Shown: positions 8,357 to 17,621, counted from the stretch's first letter. The stretch is 64,000 nt of DNA from VAXT01 sp963794605 (GCA_963794605.1 CAWCEN010000002.1:1426001-1490000); one strand, 5' to 3'. Made by a program: numbers and translations. Notes: generated by a model from the sequence alone, not told the origin.

Positions 8357-9388
8357 ATGAAGGGCACACGCCTCATTGCCATCTTCGCCGTCGCAATCGC
8401 GGCTGCCGCGCTCGCGGCCGGCTGCGGCAGCGAGAACCAGAGCGTCGGCGCGAACGACGTCGCCGTCGTCGGCGACCAGACGATCTCCAAGGACGAGTTC
8501 GACCGTCTGATGGAGCAGGCGAAGAAGAACTACGAGGCCAACAAGCAGCAGTGGCCCGCCGCGGGCACGGAGCAGTACACCGCCCTCCGCAAGCAGGCGA
8601 TGCAGTTCCTCGTGCAGCGTGCGGAGTTCGAGCAGAAGGCCGCCGACCTCGGCATCGAGGTGAGCGATTCCGACGTCGACAAGCAGCTGGCCACGATCAA
8701 GGCTCAGTACTTCGGCAAGGGCGGCAAGTGCGACTCCACGTGCGAGAAGAAGTTCGCGGCCGAGTTGAAGAAGCAGAACCTCACGACCGACCAGGTGCGC
8801 GAGGACGTCCGCGCGAACGTCGTCCAGAACAAGATCTACGCCAAGGTCACGGCCGGTGTCCAGGCCTCCGACAAGGACGTCGCCGACTACTACAAGAAGA
8901 ACAAGGCCCAGTACGTCCAGCCAGAGAGCCGAAACGTGCGTCACATCCTCGTCAAGAAGAAGGCGCTCGCCGACCAGATCTACCAGCAGCTGGTCAGCGG
9001 CGCGAGCTTCGCGGCGCTGGCCAAGAAGTACTCGACCGACCCGAGCTCGAAAGACTCGGGCGGCAAGCTCACGATCTCGAAGGGCCGCCAGGTGCCTGAG
9101 TTCGACAAAGTCGCCTTCAAGCTCAAGGCGCACCAGCTGGCGAAGCCCGTCAAGACCACGTACGGCTGGCACGTGATCGAGGCCCTGACGCCGATCAAGC
9201 CGGAGTCCGTGACGAAGCTGTCCGAAGTGAAGACGGCGATCCGGCAGCAGCTCCTCGGGCAGAAGAAGCAAGAGGAGATGCGGAAGTGGGTCGACGACAC
9301 GACCAAGGACTTCGAGTCGAAGACGACGTACCAGGTCGGCTACGAGCCGCCTGCGACCACGACCGGCGCCGTCACCACCACGCGCTAG
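8357..9388 (+). CDS. Parvulin-type peptidyl-prolyl isomerase lipoprotein (PrsA/SurA-like)
   Basis: 343 residues from ATG 8357. A basic start (MKGTRL) and hydrophobic helix end in the lipobox LAAG-Cys23, so the protein is predicted to be lipid-anchored outside the membrane. A SurA/PrsA N-terminal chaperone region spans about 40-175. The parvulin rotamase domain is at about 190-285 (RHILVKKK, SFAALAKKYSTDPSS, then YGWHVIEAL). The tail is rich in Lys and Thr. It would help exported proteins fold. In-frame codons upstream of 8357 overlap mfd and lack signal-peptide character. Confidence 0.88.
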   Translation: MKGTRLIAIFAVAIAAAALAAGCGSENQSVGANDVAVVGDQTISKDEFDRLMEQAKKNYEANKQQWPAAGTEQYTALRKQAMQFLVQRAEFEQKAADLGIEVSDSDVDKQLATIKAQYFGKGGKCDSTCEKKFAAELKKQNLTTDQVREDVRANVVQNKIYAKVTAGVQASDKDVADYYKKNKAQYVQPESRNVRHILVKKKALADQIYQQLVSGASFAALAKKYSTDPSSKDSGGKLTISKGRQVPEFDKVAFKLKAHQLAKPVKTTYGWHVIEALTPIKPESVTKLSEVKTAIRQQLLGQKKQEEMRKWVDDTTKDFESKTTYQVGYEPPATTTGAVTTTR

Positions 9389-9392
9389 CCGC

Positions 9393-10183
9393 TTGTCGCT
9401 AGCGGACTCGCTCCTCGAGCTGCAAGAGCTGACGAAACGCCTGCGCCGGGACTGTCCCTGGGACCGCGAGCAGACGGCCAGGACGATCGTGCCGCATACG
9501 GTCGAGGAGGCGTACGAGGTCGCGGACGCGGCGAACGCCGATCGGCCCGACAAGCTCCTCGACGAGCTGGGCGACCTTCTGTTCCAGGTCTACTTCCTCG
9601 CGCTGCTCCTCGAGGAACAGGGGCAGGGCGACCTCGAGCAGGCGGCGCGCGCGGTCCACGAGAAGCTCGTGCGCCGGCACCCGCACGTCTTCGGCGACGT
9701 CGAGGCGCGGACGGCCGGTCGCGTGCGTGAGAACTGGGAGCTGATCAAGACGCGTGACGAGGGCCGCGAGGGCATCTTCCACGACGTTCCGGAGTCGCTG
9801 CCTGCGCTTCTCTTTGCGCGGAAGATCCAGCGCCGAGCGGCGGCGGTCGACTTCGAGTACCCGGATACGGACGGGGCGCTCGCGGATCTCGACGACGAGC
9901 TGCGCGAGCTGAAGGAGGCGCTGGCGAATGCAGGCGAGCCGGATCCTGAGGCCGAGCCGGATGCGCACGTCTTCGAGGAGGTCGGCGACGTCCTGTTCGC
10001 TGCGGTCAACGTCGCGCGCCGCCTGAACGTCGACCCCGAGCTCGCGCTGCGCTCGACGACGAAGCGCTTCGCCGAGCGGGTCGAGCGCGCCGAGTCGCTC
10101 GCGCACGACGACGGCCACATCTTCTCGGAGCTCCCGCTCGACGAGCAGGATCGGTACTTCGACGCTGCGAAGGAGCTGCTCCG

Positions 10184-10187
<4 letters not shown>
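9393..10187 (+). CDS. mazG: Nucleoside triphosphate pyrophosphohydrolase MazG
   Basis: 264 residues, two-domain MazG that hydrolyses (d)NTPs to monophosphates. The first domain has CPWDREQT, the acidic motif EEAYE and DELGDLLFQ; the second has DELRELKEA and EEVGDVLFAAVN. These supply the ExxE...ExxD magnesium-binding sets of each half. The start is TTG 9393, 4 bases after the foldase stop. The stop overlaps the eno start (ATGA), which suggests translational coupling with enolase. Confidence 0.93.
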
Positions 10188-11458
<1,271 letters not shown>

Positions 11459-12116
11459 AGGAACAGCGGGTACCGCGACCAGCGAGGGTGCACCGGGTCA
11501 GGTATCTCACGCACCTTCTCGACTCGTAGCTCAGCGTTGAGGACCGCGTCGAAGTAGTCTTCGAGCGTCCAATGACGGCTTTCGAAGGTCATCGCTAGGC
11601 CGTCGCGCTCGATGTGATCGCGATAGCGGCGGCGGTCGAAATAGTCCTCGGTCAGCACGAGTCGACTCTCGGGATGCTCTCGGTCGAGCTCGTGGCCGGA
11701 GTTGATCGGGTGAACGACGGCCAGGACGAAACTGCCGCCATCTTCGAGGACACGCGCCGCCTCGCGCACCGCTCCCCGCATGTCGTCGATGTCCTGGAGC
11801 GACATGAATGCGATCGCAAGATCGACAGCTCCACCTTCGAGTGGCAGATCGGCGGCATCGGCCTCGACGAACTCGAGCTCGGGGCTCAGCGTACGAGCTG
11901 CGGCGATCAGCTTCGGGGAGGGATCGATTCCGACCACGCGGTGGCCCCTCGCAGCGAGGTCTCGACACAACCTGCCTTCGCCGCACCCGATGTCCAGTGT
12001 GAGTCGGCCCGGAGGCGACACGAGTTCGAAGAAACGATCCCGATGAAACCGCCAATAACTGTCGTGACCCGGCTCTCGGGCCCAGCGAATCCAGTCATCC
12101 GCGTTCCGCTCCCATG

Positions 12117-12138
12117 CTTGTCGCAACATTGCGACAAG
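12117..12138 (-). promoter_or_regulatory. Perfect 22-bp inverted repeat over the methyltransferase start
   Basis: Read on the minus strand the sequence is CTTGTCGCA-ATGT-TGCGACAAG. The arms match perfectly and the ATG start codon of the methyltransferase is in the loop. As DNA it looks like a repressor operator; as RNA it would put the start codon at the tip of a 9-bp hairpin. It also lies about 35 bases upstream of the pyk start. Confidence 0.6.
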
Positions 12139-12157
12139 TCTGCCCGAGCCCGCAAGC

Positions 12158-12163
12158 TAGGCT
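12158..12163 (+). promoter_or_regulatory. -10 box (TAGGCT) for pyk
   Basis: TAGGCT is followed by 6 bases and then the pyk ATG at 12170, consistent with a leaderless transcript. The inverted repeat at 12117-12138 would cover the -35 region. Confidence 0.45.
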
Positions 12164-12169
12164 GACCGT

Positions 12170-13585
12170 ATGTCCGCCGAGCTGCCTCGCCGGACGAAGA
12201 TCGTCGCGACGCTCGGCCCCGCGTCGTCGTCGCACGAGACCGTCCTCGAGCTTGCGCGCGCAGGAATGGATGCCGCGCGGCTCAACTTCTCGCACGGTTC
12301 GCACAAGGACCATGCGGAGCGGATGGAGGTCGTGCGCGAGGTCTCGGCTGAGGTCGAGCGGCCGATTGCGCTCATCGCCGACCTCCAGGGGCCGAAGGTC
12401 CGTATCGGCGAGCTCGACGAGCCGGTGACACTCGACCGCGGAGAGCAGGTGATCGTCGCCGCGGAGGAGGCGGCCAGAGACGGCGAGCTTCCCGTCAGTC
12501 CGACCGCGGTCGGCGCAGTGCTCCAGCGGGGCCACGACATCCTGATCGACGACGGGCTGATTCACTTGCGGGTCGAGTCGGTCGAGCGCGGCCGCGCCAC
12601 GTGCACCGTCGTCACGGGCGGGGTCGTCGCGCCGCACAAAGGCGTGAACGTTCCGGGCGTCCCGGTTCCGATCCCGTCGCTGACGCGCAAGGACATGGAC
12701 GACCTGGACTTCGCGCTCGACCAGGGCGTCGACTTCGTCGCGCTCTCGTTCGTCCGCTCCGCCGCGGACGTGCGCGACCTCAAGGACCTGATCGAGGGCG
12801 CCGGCTCGCACGCCCACGTGATCGCGAAGATCGAGAAGTCGGAGGCCGTCGACGCACTCGACCAGATCCTGCGCGAGACGGACGCGGTCATGGTCGCCCG
12901 CGGGGACCTCGGAGTCGAAATCGGCCCGGCGCTCGTTCCGCTGCTGCAGAAGCGGATCATCCTGGCGGCGCTCGAGCGCGCACGGCCGGTGATCACCGCG
13001 ACCCAGATGCTCGAGTCGATGATCCACCACGCGGATCCGACCCGGGCCGAGGCGAGCGACGTCGCGAACGCGATCCTCGACGGCAGCTCGGCGCTGATGC
13101 TCTCCGGCGAGACGGCTCTCGGGGAATTCGCCGTCGAGGCGGTCGCGTACATGGATCGCATCGCGCGCGCGGTTGAGCCGAGCCTCGACTACCGGCACGA
13201 GTTGCCCCAGGCGAGCGATGAGCCGACCGTCGGCCAGGCAATGTCGAACGCGGCCTGCGACATCGCGGAGTCGCTGGGCGCCAAGGCGATCCTCGTTCCG
13301 ACGTTCACCGGCCGGACGGCCTCCGCCGTTGCGCGCCTGCGTCCGCGCCGGCTGGTCCTCGCGCTCTCGCACCACGACTATGCGGTCCGGCAGACGGCGA
13401 TCGAATGGGGCGTGACGCCGACGCTCATCGAGGAGGCCTCCGACGTGGAGGACTTGTGGTCGAAATCGCTCGAGGCGGCTCGGGCGGGCGGCTACGTGGC
13501 CGAAGGAGACCTCGTCGTGATCACGGCGGGCACCGCGGTCAACCTGCCCGGCACAACGGACGTGATCAAGGTCGAAATCGCGTAG
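12170..13585 (+). CDS. pyk: Pyruvate kinase
   Basis: 471 residues. It makes pyruvate and ATP from phosphoenolpyruvate. The A domain starts with TKIVATLGPASS and contains MDAARLNFSHGS, the B domain lies at about 70-160, the catalytic loop is VIAKIEKSEAVD, then MVARGDLGVEIG, ITATQMLESMI and the C-terminal allosteric domain. The ATG at 12170 lies 6 bases after a -10 box, so the mRNA is probably leaderless. Length is typical of the form without the extra C-terminal PEP-utiliser domain. Confidence 0.97.
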   Translation: MSAELPRRTKIVATLGPASSSHETVLELARAGMDAARLNFSHGSHKDHAERMEVVREVSAEVERPIALIADLQGPKVRIGELDEPVTLDRGEQVIVAAEEAARDGELPVSPTAVGAVLQRGHDILIDDGLIHLRVESVERGRATCTVVTGGVVAPHKGVNVPGVPVPIPSLTRKDMDDLDFALDQGVDFVALSFVRSAADVRDLKDLIEGAGSHAHVIAKIEKSEAVDALDQILRETDAVMVARGDLGVEIGPALVPLLQKRIILAALERARPVITATQMLESMIHHADPTRAEASDVANAILDGSSALMLSGETALGEFAVEAVAYMDRIARAVEPSLDYRHELPQASDEPTVGQAMSNAACDIAESLGAKAILVPTFTGRTASAVARLRPRRLVLALSHHDYAVRQTAIEWGVTPTLIEEASDVEDLWSKSLEAARAGGYVAEGDLVVITAGTAVNLPGTTDVIKVEIA

Positions 13586-13607
13586 CGCAGCTTCGCTGCG
13601 CGCGCTT

Positions 13608-13701
13608 CACGGGGGAAACCATGTTTCCCCCGTGTGCCCCCTTCTTCTCACCTCGCAGTGTCCGACGTTGTCTGGCCTCCCGCCGGGCAAAGCCCGGCTC
13701 C
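13608..13701 (-). repeat. 94-bp two-hairpin repeat element, copy A
   Basis: Minus-strand copy of an element that also occurs at 53610-53703 and, longer, at 14469-14613. It has a GGGC-TTT-GCCC hairpin at one end and a 12-bp perfect hairpin at the other (CACGGGGGAAAC-CAT-GTTTCCCCCGTG in parts, 13608-13634), joined by 48 bases ending in AGAAGGGGGC. It fills most of the gap downstream of pyk. A further small hairpin GCGCAGC-TTC-GCTGCGC lies at 13585-13601. Confidence 0.8.
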
Positions 13702-13706
13702 GGCTC

Positions 13707-13712
13707 TAGGCT
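13707..13712 (+). promoter_or_regulatory. -10 box (TAGGCT) before the 13721 gene
   Basis: TAGGCT is 8 bases before the GTG at 13721, the same spacing as the leaderless genes of this window. It supports that GTG as a real start. Confidence 0.4.
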
Positions 13713-13720
13713 GGCCGTCA

Positions 13721-14314
13721 GTGACTCTTCATCCTGAACGCAAACGACTCACGAATGAGCAGATCATTCTGGGGAAGGAGGTTGTGGAACAGCGAGCTCC
13801 ACACCTCAGGAGAGTCGTGGAGGCGATCGCGGAGGGCCACGTGGTCCCCGACGCTGAGATGGACGAGCTCTCCGAAGTCGTCAGCTACGTCATGTCTGAG
13901 GAGACTGATGGGAGAGGGAGATATACCGAGCGCGGATTGGCGCTCGAGGACTTGATCGGGTTCCTCTGGCAATGGTCGGAGCGCTACTCAATGGTCGGAG
14001 GGCTACTAGGAGTGACGACGACACCTCTGGGTGTCGAACTCCTCCCTTCGAAGGACGCCGATCGTGGGTCGCGAAAGACACGGTCGAGATGGCGCGTCGC
14101 TCGAAGAAACGTGTCCCGCGCAGACGATTCTTGCTGCGCTGGCTCGGCGTGGGGACGCTCGCCTTCATCGCGTTCCTCTACTGGCAGCCGCTACGGAGCT
14201 ACCTCTCGACGCGCGAGGCGGTCAAGGAGCATTCCGCCGAGGTGCGCCAGCTGCGCGAACAGAAGCTCCGGCTCGAGCGTCGGCTCGCGGAGTCGGACAC
14301 GGCCCAGGCTGTGA
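13721..14314 (+). CDS. Small helical protein of unknown function, stop lost by a 19-bp duplication
   Basis: The first 90 or so residues from GTG 13721 look like a real helical protein (LTNEQIILGKEVVEQRAPHL, then GHVVPDAEMDELSEVV and ALEDLIGFLWQWSE). The frame then runs on and overlaps ftsB by over 200 bases with arginine/serine-rich nonsense. A 19-bp tandem duplication at 13971-14008 explains this: removing one copy puts a TAG (14007-14009) in frame directly after QWSEGY, giving a protein of about 95 residues. I do not recognise the family. The extended form given here is what the present sequence encodes, and it is likely damaged. Confidence 0.45.
   Translation: MTLHPERKRLTNEQIILGKEVVEQRAPHLRRVVEAIAEGHVVPDAEMDELSEVVSYVMSEETDGRGRYTERGLALEDLIGFLWQWSERYSMVGGLLGVTTTPLGVELLPSKDADRGSRKTRSRWRVARRNVSRADDSCCAGSAWGRSPSSRSSTGSRYGATSRRARRSRSIPPRCASCANRSSGSSVGSRSRTRPRL
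13971..14008 (+). repeat. 19-bp tandem duplication
   Basis: AATGGTCGGAGCGCTACTC (13971-13989) is followed at once by AATGGTCGGAGGGCTACTA (13990-14008), two mismatches in 19. Because 19 is not a multiple of 3 it shifts the frame of the surrounding small gene. Confidence 0.75.
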
Positions 14315-14421
14315 CGCGTGAGGCACGGCGGCTCGGGTACGTCGAGCCCGGTGAGCACTTGTACATCGTCAAGGGCATCCGCGCGTGGCGTCGCTCTCAC
14401 CAGACCAACGACGACCACTAG
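14089..14421 (+). CDS. ftsB: Septum formation initiator family protein (FtsB/DivIC-like)
   Basis: 110 residues from ATG 14089. A basic N-terminus (ARRSKKRVPRRRF) precedes one transmembrane helix (about 17-35) and a coiled coil (about 40-75, AVKEHSAEVRQLREQKLRLE). A conserved EARRLGYVEPGE motif follows, as in FtsB/DivIC cell-division proteins. The position between eno/pyk and a DUF501 gene fits actinobacterial FtsB. It would sit in the membrane at the division site, outside facing the coiled coil. Confidence 0.85.
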   Translation: MARRSKKRVPRRRFLLRWLGVGTLAFIAFLYWQPLRSYLSTREAVKEHSAEVRQLREQKLRLERRLAESDTAQAVTREARRLGYVEPGEHLYIVKGIRAWRRSHQTNDDH

Positions 14422-14468
14422 CAAGCCTCGCTTCCAGGCGCTTTCGGAGATCAGCTACATGTGCCGCC

Positions 14469-14613
14469 GGAGCCGGGCTTCGCCCGGTGGGAGGCTCATG
14501 TCGGAGAGGAGACGAATCGGATCGGCTGGACACTGGCCGGCGCCTGAAACGATTGAAGCCGGCCGGCCGCTCGAAAGGAGGGGGCACACGGGGGAACCAG
14601 GGGTTTCCCCGTG
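14469..14613 (+). repeat. Two-hairpin repeat element, copy B (longer)
   Basis: Same end sequences as copies A and C: GGAGCCGGGC-TTC-GCCCGG at the left, and AGGGGGCACACGGGGGAACC-AGG-GGTTTCCCCGTG (in parts) at the right. The interior is about 51 bases longer than the 94-bp copies. The right hairpin has one substitution. It occupies the gap between ftsB and DUF501. Confidence 0.7.
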
Positions 14614-14644
14614 AAGCGAAGAGGCGAAGCCTCGATCGCGTCAC

Positions 14645-14650
14645 TAATCT
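14645..14650 (+). promoter_or_regulatory. -10 box (TAATCT) for the DUF501 gene
   Basis: TAATCT is 7 bases before the ATG at 14658, consistent with a leaderless transcript. Confidence 0.4.
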
Positions 14651-14657
14651 CGGCGGC

Positions 14658-15170
14658 ATGGAGCGGGATCGCGAGCTCGTCGCGAAGCAGCTCGGACGGC
14701 GGCCGCGCGCCTTTGCGCGCGTTGTGGTGCGCTGTCCATTCGGCCGGCCGGCGGTGACGGAGCAGTCACCATACGACGACTCCGGCGAGCCGTTCCCGAC
14801 CACGTACTACGTCACCTGCCGGCACCTGGTCGCAGCAATCTCCCGGCTCGAGGCGGCCGGAGGCGTGGAGCGCTGGTCCGAGCGAGCGCAACAGGAGCCG
14901 GACCTCGCCGCCAGCCTCGTCCGCGCCGCCGAAGAGCAGCGCCGAGTCCGCACGGAGCTTGCCCGCGGCCGGACCGGCAGCGACCATGGAGCGTCGCTCG
15001 AGCTCGGGATCGGCGGCTCGCGCAATCCGAAGCAGCTGAAGTGCCTGCACGCGCACGTTGCGTTCGCCATGGCGCGCCCCGGGTACGAGCTCGGCGAGCG
15101 GATCGCGGACGAGATCGTCCCCCTCTGGCCGGAAAGGTGTTGCATGGAAAGCACAGACGCGTCCCTATGA
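14658..15170 (+). CDS. DUF501 family protein
   Basis: 170 residues from ATG 14658. The family pattern is visible: FARVVVRCPFGRPAVTEQSP, then GEPFPTTYYVTCRHLVAAISRLEAAGG, then GGSRNPKQLKCLHAHVAFAMA near the end. DUF501 proteins have no settled biochemical role but follow eno-ftsB in many actinobacteria, as here. Several conserved Cys and His residues (C in RCP, TC, KCLHAH) suggest metal binding, which is inference only. The ATG fits a leaderless start. Confidence 0.88.
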   Translation: MERDRELVAKQLGRRPRAFARVVVRCPFGRPAVTEQSPYDDSGEPFPTTYYVTCRHLVAAISRLEAAGGVERWSERAQQEPDLAASLVRAAEEQRRVRTELARGRTGSDHGASLELGIGGSRNPKQLKCLHAHVAFAMARPGYELGERIADEIVPLWPERCCMESTDASL

Positions 15171-15171
15171 T
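15166..15171 (+). promoter_or_regulatory. -10 box (TATGAT) for the 15181 gene
   Basis: TATGAT overlaps the DUF501 stop and is 9 bases before the ATG at 15181. Confidence 0.4.
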
Positions 15172-15180
15172 CGGGCCGCC

Positions 15181-15486
15181 ATGAGTGCAGTCGCCGTCCA
15201 GAACGCTCGCCTCCAGTGGGAGGACGGCTACCGCCGCCTCAACGAGCATGCAGCCGACCGGGCGACCTTCCAGCGCCTGCTCGCGCAGGTCGAAGTGGTG
15301 ATCGACGAGCTCAATCGCAGGGTCGGCCAGACGTTCACGCTCGCCGAGCTCGCGGCTGCCTACGGCGAGGCTGACCGGTGGCTGCTCGAAGTTCTACCGC
15401 CCCTGGCGGGCGCCGTTCAGCTCGGGCTCGTGGAGGACGCAGCGTTCCACCTCTACGCCCGCGGCGCCGTCGACTACGCCCCATGA
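15181..15486 (+). CDS. Hypothetical helical protein
   Basis: 101 residues from ATG 15181. It is predicted to be mostly helical and soluble, with the segment TFQRLLAQVEVVIDELNRRVGQTFTLAELA in the middle (given in part). I do not recognise a family. Its stop overlaps the start of the next gene (ATGA), so the two small genes are probably co-translated. Confidence 0.6.
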   Translation: MSAVAVQNARLQWEDGYRRLNEHAADRATFQRLLAQVEVVIDELNRRVGQTFTLAELAAAYGEADRWLLEVLPPLAGAVQLGLVEDAAFHLYARGAVDYAP

Positions 15487-15695
15487 GCCGACACCCGCGG
15501 AGGCGTCGCCGGCGCGTCGGGCCGTGGGTGCTGCGTGCGCTGGCGCTCGCGGTCGTGCTCGCAATCGGCGTCGCGCTCGGGCAGGCGCTCGACGACAGCT
15601 CCGCGCCTTCCGGCACCGAGACCTCGGTGCGCACGCTCGAGCCCGGGACTCAGAGCGTCCAGACGGTGACAGTGACCGTCACGACTCCACCCTAG
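15483..15695 (+). CDS. Small single-pass membrane protein with Thr/Val-rich tail
   Basis: 70 residues from ATG 15483, overlapping the previous stop by 4 bases. A strongly basic start (RHPRRRRRR) precedes one transmembrane helix (about 14-33). The outside tail is rich in Ser/Thr/Val and ends VTVTVTTPP. The topology by the positive-inside rule is N-in. Function is unknown; the 15181 protein may be its partner. Confidence 0.6.
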   Translation: MSRHPRRRRRRVGPWVLRALALAVVLAIGVALGQALDDSSAPSGTETSVRTLEPGTQSVQTVTVTVTTPP

Positions 15696-15745
15696 TTTGG
15701 CAACGCGCTAGCTAGGAAAGGGTAGAATTTACTAAGTTTCCCGTC

Positions 15746-16351
15746 ATGGCCGAACCCCGCGACACCGCCGCCCGAACACCTGTGCCCGCCGATGAGCCCG
15801 ATTGGCTCACGCTCGGCCAGGCCGCGAAGTACCTCGGAATGGCGCAGAGCACGATTCGCAAGTGGTCGGACACCGGCCGGCTGCCCGCCTTCTACACCCC
15901 CGGGGGACACCGCCGCTATCGGCGCGCGGATCTCGACCAGTTCCTCGAGCGCGGCGGCTCGACCGCACCGAGGCGCGGTGAAGGCAGGCGCCTGATCCTG
16001 ATCGTCGACGACGACGATCGCCTCCGCGAGTTCGTCCGAGTGAACCTCGAGATGGAGGGCTACTCCGTGCGCGAGGCCGCGAGTGCGGAGGAAGGGCTTG
16101 CCGCCCTCGAGGCCGAGCCACCGGATCTGATCCTGCTCGACGTGATGATGCCCCAGGTCGACGGCTGGGAGATGCTGCGACGTGTCCACGAGCGACACGG
16201 CGTGGGCTCGATCCCCGTGATCATGTTCAGCGGCAAGGTCGATGAGGACTCGCTGCGCACGGCTGCGTCGCGCGGGGCGCAGGGCTTCATCGGCAAGCCG
16301 TTCAACCCGCAGCAGCTGATCGAGTCGACGAAGCAGCTCGTTCCCGCCTGA
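15746..16351 (+). CDS. HTH (MerR/excisionase-type)-receiver fusion regulator
   Basis: 201 residues. An N-terminal winged-helix DNA-binding motif of the MerR/excisionase type (about 20-68: LTLGQAAKYLGMAQSTIRKW, then GGHRRYRRADLDQFL) is joined to a C-terminal CheY-like receiver (about 84-200). The receiver has the acidic pair DDDD, phospho-acceptor Asp in LLDVMMP, Ser in MFSGK and Lys in GKPF. This is the reverse of the usual receiver-then-HTH order. No cognate kinase is adjacent. It could be a phosphorylation-controlled DNA binder. Confidence 0.85.
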   Translation: MAEPRDTAARTPVPADEPDWLTLGQAAKYLGMAQSTIRKWSDTGRLPAFYTPGGHRRYRRADLDQFLERGGSTAPRRGEGRRLILIVDDDDRLREFVRVNLEMEGYSVREAASAEEGLAALEAEPPDLILLDVMMPQVDGWEMLRRVHERHGVGSIPVIMFSGKVDEDSLRTAASRGAQGFIGKPFNPQQLIESTKQLVPA

Positions 16352-16357
16352 TCTCCG

Positions 16358-16888
16358 ATCTCTGATCTCGACACCCGACTCGAGCGCTGGGTTGTTCACC
16401 ACCGCGTCAGTGTGCTCGACGACGTCTTCGTCGCACTTTCGCGCATCGGGGGCCAAGGCGCGATCTGGCTTCTGATCGCGGCGCTCGCGGCGCTCTACTG
16501 GAGGAGGCCCGCGATCTTTCTCTACGTCGCGCTCGCCGACGTGCTCGCGAGCGTGTCCTCGGCCTTGCTGCGACATGCGATCGGCCGCGAGCGCCCACCG
16601 CTTCGCTTCCCCGAGCCGCACCCGCTCGTCCACGTGCCGGGCAGCCCCAGCTTCCCATCCGGCCACGCGGCGACGAGCTTCGCGTGCGCAGCCACGCTCG
16701 CCTGGCTGACGCCGTTGTCGCCGGTCGTCCTGTACGCCCTTGCCGCGCTGATCGCGATCTCGCGCGTCTATGTCGGCGTCCACTACCCCCTGGACGTGAT
16801 CGGCGGCGCCGCGCTCGGCCTGGGGCTCGCTACAGCTCTTCGCCTGCTCGTAGAAGCCCGCCGACGATCAGCCCCACGGCCGCGATGA
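16358..16888 (+). CDS. PAP2-superfamily membrane phosphatase (no canonical start codon)
   Basis: About 176 residues with several transmembrane helices. The acid-phosphatase signature is complete: RHAIGRERPP, PSGHAATS and SRVYVGVHYPLDVIGG, with catalytic His residues. It probably dephosphorylates a lipid phosphate such as undecaprenyl pyrophosphate or phosphatidic acid. GTG 16412 is the only canonical start, but protein-like sequence (LDTRLERWVVHHRVSVLDDV) extends back to ATC 16358, 6 bases after the previous stop. That reading gives (M)SDLDTRLERW, typical of the family. The 3' end overlaps the next, opposite gene by about 59 bases. Confidence 0.82.
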   Translation: MSDLDTRLERWVVHHRVSVLDDVFVALSRIGGQGAIWLLIAALAALYWRRPAIFLYVALADVLASVSSALLRHAIGRERPPLRFPEPHPLVHVPGSPSFPSGHAATSFACAATLAWLTPLSPVVLYALAALIAISRVYVGVHYPLDVIGGAALGLGLATALRLLVEARRRSAPRPR

Positions 16889-17312
16889 GAGCGATCCAGA
16901 TCCCGATCCCGCGGCCGTCGAAGGGGAAGAACTGGTCGGGGACGGAGATCACGCGAATGAGGACGAGGACCGTGGACAGTGACCCGAGGACGATGATCAC
17001 GAGGCTCTCGGGAACCGTCGCCGGCAGCTCGATCCCGAGCTCGCGGAGAACGACGAGCACAACGACCGCGAGCCCGAGCAGGAAGACGAGCTTGCCGATC
17101 ACGCCCGTGTGCCAGCCGATGACCGCGATCGTCGGCCCCTCCCCCGAGCCGGCGTACCAGCCCATGAACGAGGACAGCATCAACACGAACCCGGAGAGGG
17201 CGGTGACGCGCTCGCCCATCGCCCAGATTCCGCCGGGCAGGAGCAGCAGCGGGTCGCGTCCGCGGTCGGTGCGAGACGGGCTTTCGGGCGGGTAGGGCTC
17301 GGAAGGCTCCAC
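16830..17312 (-). CDS. Four-helix integral membrane protein, unknown function
   Basis: 160 residues from GTG 17312. The first 30 residues are polar and Pro-rich. Four hydrophobic helices follow at about 36-52, 63-90, 100-125 and 135-155. I see no catalytic motif. GATACT lies 6 bases before the start, again suggesting a leaderless transcript. It runs with the 17324 gene upstream on the minus strand and converges with the PAP2 gene, overlapping it. Confidence 0.65.
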   Translation of the reverse strand: MEPSEPYPPESPSRTDRGRDPLLLLPGGIWAMGERVTALSGFVLMLSSFMGWYAGSGEGPTIAVIGWHTGVIGKLVFLLGLAVVVLVVLRELGIELPATVPESLVIIVLGSLSTVLVLIRVISVPDQFFPFDGRGIGIWIALIAAVGLIVGGLLRAGEEL

Positions 17313-17323
17313 GGGCGAAGTAT

Positions 17324-17560
17324 CTACAGACCGAACGTCCGCTGGACCTGGTGCCAGATGACGATGCTCAGGTAGACGCTGGCCGCGACGAGGGCGAGGA
17401 GCACGAGCCAGAACCGGAGCTTCGCGCGCTTCGTCTCGCGACGCCGGTTGCGATGAATGCGGCGGCGGGCTCGATGCAGTTGGTACGCGCGCTGAACAGC
17501 AGCCGGATCAAGCTCCAGCGCTTCGTCGACCTGTTCCGGGCGGCGAGCCGGCTGGGCCAT
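17324..17560 (-). CDS. Small single-pass membrane protein
   Basis: 78 residues from ATG 17560. A very basic middle (LHRARRRIHRNRRRETKRAK) precedes one transmembrane helix near the C-terminus (about 52-70). ATG 17560 is preferred over an upstream in-frame start because TATGCT (17573-17568 on the minus strand) stands 7 bases before it. Function unknown; it lies 11 bases upstream of the next minus-strand membrane gene. Confidence 0.55.
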   Translation of the reverse strand: MAQPARRPEQVDEALELDPAAVQRAYQLHRARRRIHRNRRRETKRAKLRFWLVLLALVAASVYLSIVIWHQVQRTFGL

Positions 17561-17621
17561 GCAGGAGAGCATAAACGCGCGGGCCGGCCGATCGAGGAGA
17601 GCAGGAATACTTTTCAGGGAA

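Noticed and set aside
13718..13972. An 84-codon minus-strand open frame opposite the 13721 gene
   Set aside because: The plus-strand frame has a -10 box at the usual distance and helical protein character. The minus-strand frame has neither, but I cannot exclude it completely.
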